This document shows positions 1 through 7,416 of a DNA stretch of 56,730 nt, piece after piece. Every line of letters begins with the position of its first letter. Positions within the stretch are counted from its first letter, which is position 1. This DNA comes from Thiotrichaceae bacterium (GTDB lineage: Bacteria; Pseudomonadota; Gammaproteobacteria; Thiotrichales; Thiotrichaceae): positions 1 to 56,730 of the forward strand of contig JALWMR010000086.1 in assembly GCA_027083815.1 (NCBI GenBank), written 5' to 3'. The notes under the pieces are model-generated. The model had not been told where the DNA came from. It searched no databases and saw nothing but the letters and a program-made list of their open reading frames with translations. Position numbers and translations under genes: made by a program.

Positions 1-34
1 AGTCTATTTCTAAAGCCCTGTCGAATTGATAAGG

Positions 35-140
35 GACAAAAGGGCAAGCCGAGGCTGAAAGGGAGACAATATTGGAGCGTAGCGACGACTACCCGTAAGG
101 GTGCATTTACAAAATGCATAAAAAGTGGGGGGTGTACTTT
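35..140 (+). repeat. Long copy 1 of the GGGGGGTGTAC repeat family
   Basis: The core at 120-140 has six G followed by TGTACTTT. Upstream are the family's long module (GGAGCGTAGCGACGACTACC at about 76-95) and a hairpin GCATTT-AC-AAATGC directly before the core. The hairpin's stem sequence differs from those of the other copies although its position is the same. The copy lies upstream of the DyP peroxidase gene. The rest of 141-315 is AT-rich with no gene that I can support. Confidence 0.85.
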
Positions 141-315
141 ATATGCTGTTTTATGAATCAATATAAGTGTTTTAATGAATTATATTTATGTAATGAGGCT
201 ATTTATACTATCAAAGTAGCTAATTAACATTAACGTGAACAATTCTTTAAGCAATTTTTAACTAGTGCAGTGTACTAGTCCGTAACAAATAAAGAGAAAT
301 GAGAAGAGATAAACC

Positions 316-1206
316 ATGATTACAGTGAATAAAATACAGTCAGGGATATTGCAGCCCGTGCCCAGACAGGCGAGATACTTGAGTTTTTCCTTAAAACCTG
401 ATGTGGTCGGTCTGCATGATCTGTTGAATAAACTGGCGGCAGAGGTGGACGGTAATACGGTGGTTGTTGGCCTGGGTTTGTCCGTGATTCAAACACTGGG
501 TAAACAAATAGACGGTTTGCGTGTGATGCCTGTCAAGTCAGAAAATGGTATTAATATTCCATCGACTCCGGTTGACTTGCAATGCTGGTTAAGGGGCGAC
601 GATAAAGGCGAACTTGTCCATAAAAACAGATACTTAAAGCGGCTTCTTCAATCGACATTTAGGCTTGATAGTGTCATTGATGCCTTTCAATATGGCCCCA
701 GTCTGGATTTAACCGGCTATGAAGATGGCACAGAAAATCCTGATGGTGAAGAGGCTTTAGCCGCCGCCATTGTGCAAGGCAAAGGTGCAGGGCTGGATGG
801 CTCCAGTTTTATGGCGATACAGCAATGGCAGCATCATTTGGATGTGTTTGATGCCATGCCTGCCCAAAGACAGGATCACACCTTTGGGCGACGCAGAAGC
901 GATAATGAAGAAATTGATGATGCGCCCGAATCGGCTCACGTAAAGCGCACTGAGCAAGAAGCCTTTGAGCCACCTGCATTTATTTTAAGACGCTCTATGC
1001 CCTGGGCAGATGGGCAAAATGAAGGCCTGGTGTTTGTTGCTTTTGGAAAATCCTTTGATCCTTTCGAGACCCTGCTAAATAATATGCTGGGTGTCAATGA
1101 TGGGGTGACCGATGCCCTGTTTGACTTTACCCGGCCATTGACTGGCTGCTATCTGTGGTGTCCTCCTGTAAAGGATGGAAAACTTGATCTTAGCGTTGTT
1201 TTATAG
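316..1206 (+). CDS. Dye-decolorizing (DyP-type) heme peroxidase
   Basis: This is a 296-residue DyP-family heme peroxidase, which uses hydrogen peroxide to oxidise bulky substrates. The family signature GxxDG is seen as GYEDGTENP (residues about 134-142). A candidate proximal heme histidine lies in SAHVKR (His208), and a distal arginine in ILRRSMPW (about 223-230). The length and compactness fit the YfeX-like bacterial group (class B/P). There is no signal peptide, so it is probably cytoplasmic; no encapsulin gene or Tat signal is adjacent. The start at 316 has only a weak purine-rich stretch upstream. It appears to be a single-gene unit. The family call is firm; the physiological substrate is unknown. 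Confidence 0.92.
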   Translation: MITVNKIQSGILQPVPRQARYLSFSLKPDVVGLHDLLNKLAAEVDGNTVVVGLGLSVIQTLGKQIDGLRVMPVKSENGINIPSTPVDLQCWLRGDDKGELVHKNRYLKRLLQSTFRLDSVIDAFQYGPSLDLTGYEDGTENPDGEEALAAAIVQGKGAGLDGSSFMAIQQWQHHLDVFDAMPAQRQDHTFGRRRSDNEEIDDAPESAHVKRTEQEAFEPPAFILRRSMPWADGQNEGLVFVAFGKSFDPFETLLNNMLGVNDGVTDALFDFTRPLTGCYLWCPPVKDGKLDLSVVL

Positions 1207-1308
1207 CTTATGGGTTGAGGCGTAGCCGAATAATATGATATTCATTTTAATTAATGGAATAATATTACGGCATATTTATATATAAAACGCCATACAGGAG
1301 CAAGTAGT

Positions 1309-1512
1309 TTAAAAAGCCCCTAGAATAAAGCCAAATCCTGTAAAAAACCAAACTGGATAAAATTGCAAGGCAGCTTCATATTCTCCCGTCTTGGCAAGCA
1401 ATAGATAAAATGAAAGCCAAACTATTGTTCCTGTTATAAAGGCAATTACAGCACTCCCAAAACCCAGAGCTAATCTGTCAATTAAAGTAGCTGGTTCATT
1501 TTTTGTGTTCAT
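1309..1512 (-). CDS. Small two-helix membrane protein of unknown function
   Basis: A 67-residue ORF has a polar N-terminus (MNTKNEPATLIDRL) followed by two hydrophobic segments at about residues 15-38 and 48-66. I do not recognise a family. It is convergent with the DyP peroxidase gene. The Shine-Dalgarno region before the ATG is poor. It is kept because its two-helix hydropathy and polar start look protein-like rather than random, but it could be spurious. Confidence 0.5.
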   Translation of the reverse strand: MNTKNEPATLIDRLALGFGSAVIAFITGTIVWLSFYLLLAKTGEYEAALQFYPVWFFTGFGFILGAF

Positions 1513-1544
1513 AGTAGATTATTATTGGCTTTTATTGATTTATT

Positions 1545-1580
1545 AAAGCACACCCCCCCACTTTTTGGCACTTTTATAAG
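1545..1580 (-). repeat. Short copy 2 of the GGGGGGTGTAC repeat family
   Basis: Read on the minus strand this is AAAAGTGCC, then AAAAAGTG with a run of seven G, then TGTGCTTT. The usual TGTAC is TGTGC here. It faces the long plus-strand copy at 1653-1754, so the two form an inverted pair about 210 bp wide. Confidence 0.8.
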
Positions 1581-1652
1581 AGGAATGGTTATCTCTAAGA
1601 CTGTAAATTTGATCTTGCCTTGTCTTGTATAGGCATGATACGAAATATATTA

Positions 1653-1754
1653 GATAAAGGGCAGCTGAGCGTAGGCGAGATAATGTCGGAGCATAGCGAC
1701 GACGACCCGCAGGGCGGTTGAAAACCGCCAAAAAGTAGGGGGGTGTACTTTTTT
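1653..1754 (+). repeat. Long copy 3 of the GGGGGGTGTAC repeat family
   Basis: This is a full-length copy: the module with GGCGAGATAATGTCGGAGC, then a GGCGGTT-GA-AACCGCC hairpin, then the core AAAAAGTA with six G and TGTACTTTTTT. It is followed by the tail AGGTTGTTTTTTTGCC seen after several other copies. It sits about 115 bp upstream of mnmG. Read on the reverse strand, the module is open and encodes NRPAGRRRYAPTLSRLRSA, nearly the peptide that the thiB copy inserts. Confidence 0.85.
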
Positions 1755-1868
1755 AGGTTGTTTTTTTGCCTCAAAGTACAGAGAAGCACAGGGAATTACG
1801 CCAAAAGACCAAATTACGTTATACTGCTGGGCTGATTTTATCTAAGCCTTGATACAAGCTAAATTAAT

Positions 1869-3758
1869 ATGAATTACTCTGAAAAATACGATGTGATTGT
1901 CATTGGTGGCGGCCATGCAGGAACCGAGGCGGCGCTTGCACCGGCGCGCATGGGTTTAAAAACGCTGTTACTTACGCATAATATTGAAACCATTGGTGCA
2001 ATGAGTTGCAACCCGGCAATTGGTGGTATTGGTAAGGGTCATATCGTTAAAGAGATTGATGCCCTTGGCGGTGCGATGGCTCAGGCGGCGGATAGGGGAG
2101 GCATCCAGTTTCGCACCCTGAATGCCAGCAAGGGGCCTGCGGTGCGGGCGACGCGCGCTCAGGCAGATCGGGTACTTTACAAGGCGGCGATTCGCAAGGC
2201 AGTAGAATCACAGCCAAATCTGCAACTATTTATGCAGGCGGTGGATGACCTGATTATTGAAGGCGAGCAGGTTGTCGGGGTGCGTACCGAAATGGGGCTA
2301 AACTTTTTTGCCAAAACGGTAATTCTAACCGTCGGCACCTTTCTGGGTGGTAAAATTCATATTGGTTTGCAAAACCATTCCGGCGGGCGTGCTGGTGATC
2401 CGCCTTCTATCGCACTGGCAGACCGTTTGCGGGAGTTGCCGTTTCGGGTTGATCGTCTAAAAACAGGCACACCGGCGCGAATTGATTCACGCTCTATTGA
2501 TTTTAGCAAGTTGCAGGAGCAGCCCGGTGATACACCGATTCCTACCTTTTCCTATATGGGTAAAGCAGAGGATCACCCGCGCCAGATTTCCTGTTATATC
2601 ACCTATACCAACGAGCACACTCATGAGATTATACACAGCGGGCTGGATCGCTCGCCGATGTACACCGGTGTGATAGATGGTGTTGGTCCGCGTTATTGTC
2701 CGTCGATCGAAGACAAAATTGTGCGCTTTGCCGACAAGGATAGTCACCAGATTTTTATTGAACCAGAAGGCCTGGATACCTATGAAGTCTACCCCAATGG
2801 CATCTCTACCAGCTTACCATTTGATGTGCAGTACGACTTTATAAGATCAATACAGGGCTTTGAAAATGCTCATATTACTCGCCCCGGCTATGCGATTGAA
2901 TATGACTATTTTGACCCGCGTGATTTAAAGCCAACGCTGGAAACAAAGTTTATTAACGGTCTGTTTTTTGCTGGGCAAATCAATGGTACAACAGGCTATG
3001 AAGAAGCCGCGGCCCAGGGGTTGCTGGCGGGAATCAATGCCGCCTTGCAGGTGCAGGAAAAGGAGGCATGGTTTCCAAAACGATCCGAGGCCTACATTGG
3101 TGTGATGGTCGATGACCTGATTACCCACGGCACACAAGAGCCTTACCGCATGTTTACCAGTCGTGCCGAGCATCGTTTGCTGTTGCGTGAAGATAATGCC
3201 GATTTGCGTCTTACCGAAGTGGGGCGTGAGATGGGGCTGATTGATGATGTGCGTTGGCAGGCATTTAATGACAAACGCGAAAAGGTTGAGCGTGAAATGC
3301 AGCGTTTACGCGATACCGTTTTGCGCCCTTCAGACATTAATAAAGAAGAGCTTGAACGGGTTTTTGATGGCGCATTAAGCCGCGAATTTCGCCTTGACGA
3401 ATTGTTGCGCCGTCCTAATGTCACTTATCAATCCTTAATGAGTATTGCCGAATTTGGGCCCCCTGTCGAAGACCCAAAAGTGGCTGAGCAAGTAGAAGTA
3501 CAGTTTAAATACGCCGGCTATATTGATCGACAGCATCAGGAAATCGACAAACAAAAGAAGCATGAAGAAATGCGCCTTCCAGAGGATTTTGACTACGCGG
3601 CAATAAAAGGCGGCCTATCAAATGAAGCACGTCAAAAACTGCTGGAACAAAAACCCACAACCATTGGTCAGGCTTCTCGAATCCCCGGAATTACACCGGC
3701 AACCATCTCTATATTAATGGTGCATTTGAAAAAGCATCGTAATCAGAAAGTCAGTTAA
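1869..3758 (+). CDS. mnmG: tRNA uridine-5-carboxymethylaminomethyl modification enzyme MnmG (GidA)
   Basis: This 629-residue protein is the usual length for MnmG. With MnmE it installs the (carboxymethyl)aminomethyl group on the wobble uridine of several tRNAs, using FAD and methylene-tetrahydrofolate. The N-terminal dinucleotide-binding motif [12 protein letters not shown] is at residues 11-22. The signature [13 protein letters not shown] and the central TGTFLGG segment are present, and the C-terminal helical domain is complete. No clear Shine-Dalgarno precedes the ATG. Next downstream, after 10 bp, is a small membrane-protein gene, and then rsmG. mnmE is not in the window. Confidence 0.98.
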   Translation: MNYSEKYDVIVIGGGHAGTEAALAPARMGLKTLLLTHNIETIGAMSCNPAIGGIGKGHIVKEIDALGGAMAQAADRGGIQFRTLNASKGPAVRATRAQADRVLYKAAIRKAVESQPNLQLFMQAVDDLIIEGEQVVGVRTEMGLNFFAKTVILTVGTFLGGKIHIGLQNHSGGRAGDPPSIALADRLRELPFRVDRLKTGTPARIDSRSIDFSKLQEQPGDTPIPTFSYMGKAEDHPRQISCYITYTNEHTHEIIHSGLDRSPMYTGVIDGVGPRYCPSIEDKIVRFADKDSHQIFIEPEGLDTYEVYPNGISTSLPFDVQYDFIRSIQGFENAHITRPGYAIEYDYFDPRDLKPTLETKFINGLFFAGQINGTTGYEEAAAQGLLAGINAALQVQEKEAWFPKRSEAYIGVMVDDLITHGTQEPYRMFTSRAEHRLLLREDNADLRLTEVGREMGLIDDVRWQAFNDKREKVEREMQRLRDTVLRPSDINKEELERVFDGALSREFRLDELLRRPNVTYQSLMSIAEFGPPVEDPKVAEQVEVQFKYAGYIDRQHQEIDKQKKHEEMRLPEDFDYAAIKGGLSNEARQKLLEQKPTTIGQASRIPGITPATISILMVHLKKHRNQKVS

Positions 3759-3768
3759 TCAATAAATA

Positions 3769-4170
3769 ATGAAGATTTCATGGTTTTGGGTTTTATTAGC
3801 ACTCCTCTCACTTTCTTTGCTTATTTTCTATTTATATTTTGAAATAGCGTTAATAATAAAATTATACTTTTCTCCTCAAATAGGTGCATCGGGAGAGCTA
3901 AAATATCATGAGCCACTAGGCTTGTTTGCTCCCGTTCTTTATCTTTTTGAAGGAGGGATTAAGATGCTACAAGGCTTATCTCCTGCTTTAAAATTTATTA
4001 GAGAGGCTTTGTTGCTTGCAAACTCTGTCTTGTTAGCTATATCGCTGCCGGTGAGTTATTTTGTATTTAAACAAAAGTTATGGGCAGGCATCGTTATTGT
4101 ATTATTATCATTGCCAATGATGATGTTTCTCTTTGAGGAGCTAAAGTCGATGCTTTACCCTCTATATTAA
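3769..4170 (+). CDS. Uncharacterised small membrane protein between mnmG and rsmG
   Basis: The protein has 133 residues. Hydrophobic stretches lie at about 4-33, 48-60 (weaker), 78-98 and 104-125, so three or four membrane passes are likely. No family was recognised. The gene starts 10 bp after mnmG and lies between two genes that are normally adjacent (mnmG and rsmG), so it is probably co-transcribed. Its codon use is more AT-rich than that of mnmG, which suggests an insertion into the pair. Confidence 0.7.
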   Translation: MKISWFWVLLALLSLSLLIFYLYFEIALIIKLYFSPQIGASGELKYHEPLGLFAPVLYLFEGGIKMLQGLSPALKFIREALLLANSVLLAISLPVSYFVFKQKLWAGIVIVLLSLPMMMFLFEELKSMLYPLY

Positions 4171-4244
4171 ATTTAATCCAGCCTCGAATGGGTCCGAATA
4201 GGAAAGAAAGCCAATAATGAGTTCTAATATTGAAATGTGTGTAA

Positions 4245-4871
4245 ATGTCGATGGATAATCTCTGGGATCCAGGTTTATTGAGCATAAATTGTAATCCAGA
4301 TGAAAAACAATTAGCCTTGTTAAAACAATACGTTGATTTACTAGATCGCTGGAATAAAACCTACAACCTTACCGCAGTGCGTAACCCGAAGGACATGATT
4401 CCTTTACATATCTTTGATAGCCTTGTTATTGCTGATTTAATCAAAGGAAATAACTGCTTAGATGTAGGTAGTGGGGGCGGTTTGCCTACAATTCCACTCG
4501 CCATAATGCAACCACAACGGCGGTTTACGGCATTAGACACTAATGGCAAAAAAACCCGTTTTATTCAACAGGCGGTCATTGAACTGGGTTTAAATAATGT
4601 GCAGGTTGAACAGGCACGGGTTGAAAACTGGCAGACTGAAACGGCATTTGATGCCATAGTGAGTCGTGCCTTTGCCTCAATTCATGATTTTGTCAGCCTT
4701 TCGGCAAAACATTTGAGTGATGGCGGCTCTTTATTTGCAATGAAGGGGCAATACCCGGCGGCTGAGCTACAGCACCTGCCTAAAGGCTTTAAACTGGTGG
4801 CTGAACATGCACTTACAGTTCCCTTTGTAGAAGGCGAACGTCAATTATTGGAGATTTCACATGAATATTAA
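4245..4871 (+). CDS. rsmG: 16S rRNA (guanine527-N7)-methyltransferase RsmG (GidB)
   Basis: A 208-residue SAM-dependent methyltransferase that modifies G527 of 16S rRNA. The SAM-binding loop LDVGSGGGLP is at residues 72-81. The family features RWNKTYNLTAVR (about 35-46) and IVSRAFASI are present. Two in-frame ATGs (4245 and 4251) are possible starts, neither with a strong Shine-Dalgarno. The 3' end overlaps the next gene by 11 bp. In many gammaproteobacteria parA and parB follow this gene; here they do not. Confidence 0.97.
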   Translation: MSMDNLWDPGLLSINCNPDEKQLALLKQYVDLLDRWNKTYNLTAVRNPKDMIPLHIFDSLVIADLIKGNNCLDVGSGGGLPTIPLAIMQPQRRFTALDTNGKKTRFIQQAVIELGLNNVQVEQARVENWQTETAFDAIVSRAFASIHDFVSLSAKHLSDGGSLFAMKGQYPAAELQHLPKGFKLVAEHALTVPFVEGERQLLEISHEY

Positions 4872-5880
4872 CTGGAATAAAACTGTATCCTATTTACTTG
4901 CTATTTTATTTTTACTAAGCCTGCTTGTTAGCCTGTTTTATAAAGATGCCAAAGCAGAAATGCAGCCATCAAAAAAGCTGGGCACTGTAACTAAAGAATA
5001 TGCCCCCGTCGATGTTGATATGAAGTTGACTAAAGTGGGAGAGCATTCATGGTATGTTCAGGGAAAAGCCGGCATGGCAACGGATAACGCCGGTTTTATT
5101 TCCAATGCGGGTGTTGTTATTACCGATGACGGCGTGGTGGTTTTTGATGCTTTGGGTACACCTTCTTTGGCGTGGAAACTGGTTCAAAAAATTCGTGAAA
5201 TCACTGATAGGCCGATTGTAAAAGTGGTGGTAAGTCATTACCACGCCGATCATATTTATGGTCTACAGGTGTTTAAAAAACTCGGTGCAGAGATTATTGC
5301 CTCCGAGGGTGTGTATGAGTATATAGACTCCGATGCCGCCAAAAGCCGTTTAGAGGAGCGTCAGTTATCACTCGACCCCTGGGTTAATGAAAATACCCAT
5401 GTCGTCACACCCGACCGGATTATTGATAAGGGTGAAAGCTTTCAGCTTGGCGGTATTACCTTTACCCTGAATGTGATTGGCCCGGCGCACTCTGACGGTG
5501 ATATGACCCTGTATGTTGAAAATGATCGTGTACTCTTCACTGGCGATTTAATTTTTGAGGGGCGTGTTCCTTTCCTGGGTAGTAATAACACCAAACACTG
5601 GCTGGAGACGCTGCAACGTATGGAAACGGCCAAACTGAATGCGCTCGTTCCTGGTCATGGCCCAGCAGCGAAAGAACCCAATAAGGCGATTACACTCACC
5701 CGCAAATACCTCGCCTTTATGCGTGAGAAAATGGCAGCAGCCGTTGAAGATTTAACCGAATTTGACGAAGCATACAAGGCGATTGACTGGTCAGAGTTTA
5801 AAGACCTGCCTGCCTTTGAAGCCGCCAACCGCAAGAATGCCTTTCTGGTCTATTTGTCCATGGAAGCAGAAGGAGAATAG
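4861..5880 (+). CDS. Exported metallo-beta-lactamase-fold hydrolase
   Basis: This 339-residue protein has an N-terminal signal peptide or anchor (about 1-32) and a metallo-beta-lactamase fold. The zinc motif HYHADH is at residues 126-131. Further metal-ligand positions are seen in GPAHSDGD, FTGDLIF and LVPGHGP. It resembles the quinoprotein-relay/SoxH-like group of periplasmic zinc hydrolases rather than true beta-lactamases; that subgroup is inferred. It overlaps rsmG by 11 bp and is translationally coupled to it. The substrate is unknown. The repeat copy at 5901-6060 follows directly. Confidence 0.88.
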   Translation: MNINWNKTVSYLLAILFLLSLLVSLFYKDAKAEMQPSKKLGTVTKEYAPVDVDMKLTKVGEHSWYVQGKAGMATDNAGFISNAGVVITDDGVVVFDALGTPSLAWKLVQKIREITDRPIVKVVVSHYHADHIYGLQVFKKLGAEIIASEGVYEYIDSDAAKSRLEERQLSLDPWVNENTHVVTPDRIIDKGESFQLGGITFTLNVIGPAHSDGDMTLYVENDRVLFTGDLIFEGRVPFLGSNNTKHWLETLQRMETAKLNALVPGHGPAAKEPNKAITLTRKYLAFMREKMAAAVEDLTEFDEAYKAIDWSEFKDLPAFEAANRKNAFLVYLSMEAEGE

Positions 5881-5900
5881 GGGACGGGCTGAGCCATTAG

Positions 5901-6060
5901 GAGAAAAGCCATGCGTCGCCAAACAACGGCGACATAATGATTCGCTGCGCTCACCCTTCGGGTCAGCTAAAGCTGTTGTCTCGCTACCGCTCGGCTGAAT
6001 TGTCCGTTTCACACAACGAAACGGCAAGTTCACTAAAAAAGTAGGGGGGTGTACTTTTAA
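5901..6060 (+). repeat. Long copy 4 of the GGGGGGTGTAC repeat family with two-hairpin module
   Basis: The copy starts GAGAAAAGCC and ends in the core AAAAAAGTA with six G and TGTACTTTTAA. It contains two hairpins: GTCGCC-AAACAAC-GGCGAC (about 5933-5953) and CCGTTTC-ACACAAC-GAAACGG (about 6004-6024). The same two-hairpin block occurs in the copy at 38417-38590. Between the hairpins is a version of the long module in reverse orientation (GCTGTTGTCTCGCTACCGCT). Confidence 0.85.
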
Positions 6061-6225
6061 CCCAGAAATTTCATGAATCTGTTCCCATATCGCACAGGAT
6101 ATTGACTTCACAAGGAAATTTTCGAAGGAGTCTCGTATTAGTGATTACGAGCGACTGAGGAAATATTTCTTGTGAAATCAATAGACAAGTGAGATGGGTG
6201 CATGATATGTGAATTTTCCGGGTTA
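6058..6225. mobile_element. MITE-like 168-bp palindromic element
   Basis: The two halves are imperfect inverted repeats. The outer ends are TTTAACCC and GGGTTAAA. Inner arms pair TATTGACTTCACAAGGAAAT with ATTTCTTGTGAAATCAATA, and the centre pairs AGTCTCGTA with TACGAGCGACT. It has no coding capacity. TTAA at both tips is either part of the element or a target duplication. It directly abuts the repeat copy that ends at 6060. It is best read as a non-autonomous mobile element; no matching transposase gene is in the window. Confidence 0.7.
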
Positions 6226-6249
6226 AAGATATTTCAATGATAAAAAATG

Positions 6250-7173
6250 CTATAAACAACTATAACGAAAGCTGTCATCAAGCTTTAGTGGCAAAATCAG
6301 CGTGCTAAACTTCAGTTTTTTAGCTTCTTTGCATAAAGATTGGCGTGCATTGGGCTCATTGATGTATTTTTGTTTATATTCTGCATTAAACACGGCTTTT
6401 CCCTGATCTATAAAGGGTTTGAGCAGGTCGCATTCCGAAAACTCGAAACACTGTTCATTAACGGCAAAGTCAAAGTCATTGACGAGCGTCTTTACCTGAT
6501 CTAAATCATTCTTTAAACCAATGGATAAACCTCTTTGGTGCGCTTCTGTGGCAAGAAAGCGGTTAAAGACAAGTTGATCTTGAGCTGTAAGCGGAAATCC
6601 CGATTGATTGCTATAGCCATCGACATTATCTGGTTCAACTCCGTCACAGCCCATCTTTTTTGCCAGATCAAGACGAGCACGCATGATCTTTTTAACATTG
6701 GCTGAGCGAATATCCAGCCAGCGTTCACCTTCCCAGCCATCCAGTGCCTTGCCAAGCTCGCTGGCCTTAAATTGATCAGCATCACTGCGCCAGTTTTCAT
6801 ATGAGCCGGCTGAGAAATAACAAATTACCTTGCTTGATTTTTTCTGTAAAAAATGAACAGTTACCTCGCTATTATCGAACAGGTCAATATCGTAAATATC
6901 CACATTATAAGCGGTTGTCAGCAAGCCTTGTAACTGCCATTGCCAGGTGGCTAAAGGCTTGGGTTGATACCAGCTCCCAGAATCCGAGGTAGGCGTATCG
7001 GGAACATTGGGTGTTGAGGGGGTGTCGATGGGGTCTTCTACAGTATTTTTATTGGATGAACTGCCACAGGCTGTAATAAAAACCATTAGAACCAATGAAA
7101 CAGCGGTAGTTCTGAGTACTGTGTTTAAATCGCTATTTTTATAAAAGTGTAAGTCTGTGTGCATGATAGTCAC
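6250..7173 (-). CDS. GH114-like lipoprotein (endo-alpha-1,4-polygalactosaminidase family)
   Basis: The protein has 307 residues. It has a hydrophobic signal and lipobox VFITAC (Cys36), then a Ser/Thr/Pro/Asp-rich linker (about 40-67), then a TIM-barrel-like domain (about 68-307). Family hallmarks are WQWQLQG, VICYFSAGSYENWR, GWEGERWLDIR and the acidic GCDGVEPDNVDGY, where catalytic acids are expected. The family cleaves galactosamine-containing exopolysaccharides. It is therefore probably an outer-membrane or periplasmic lipoprotein acting on a surface polysaccharide. It is a single gene, divergent from the vWA gene at 7417. Confidence 0.88.
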   Translation of the reverse strand: MTIMHTDLHFYKNSDLNTVLRTTAVSLVLMVFITACGSSSNKNTVEDPIDTPSTPNVPDTPTSDSGSWYQPKPLATWQWQLQGLLTTAYNVDIYDIDLFDNSEVTVHFLQKKSSKVICYFSAGSYENWRSDADQFKASELGKALDGWEGERWLDIRSANVKKIMRARLDLAKKMGCDGVEPDNVDGYSNQSGFPLTAQDQLVFNRFLATEAHQRGLSIGLKNDLDQVKTLVNDFDFAVNEQCFEFSECDLLKPFIDQGKAVFNAEYKQKYINEPNARQSLCKEAKKLKFSTLILPLKLDDSFRYSCL

Positions 7174-7416
7174 CCTTGATGGTATTCATAATAGCAATAA
7201 TAACCGCATTTTTTATTTGCTTCATCAGAGTCTCACAATTAAAGATAGTTCTTATTATTTATATTGTGATGTATTTCACAGTTTATTAATTATCAATAGT
7301 CATAATGGTTGTCGATTAGCACTTTATTATATATCAGCTATATTTAAGGGAAGTCTGATCAACGAGCAGCCTAAAGGGTTTGTTTGGTTGAAAACTATCA
7401 AAGGAAAGAGAAAGTC

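Noticed and set aside
1543-1789. Two minus-strand ORFs over the repeat pair upstream of mnmG
   Set aside because: Their translations are those of the repeat element. They only show that the element is open in this frame, which matters for thiB.
6058-6225. Palindrome called as an insertion sequence
   Set aside because: It is too short to encode a transposase. It is listed as a MITE-like element only.
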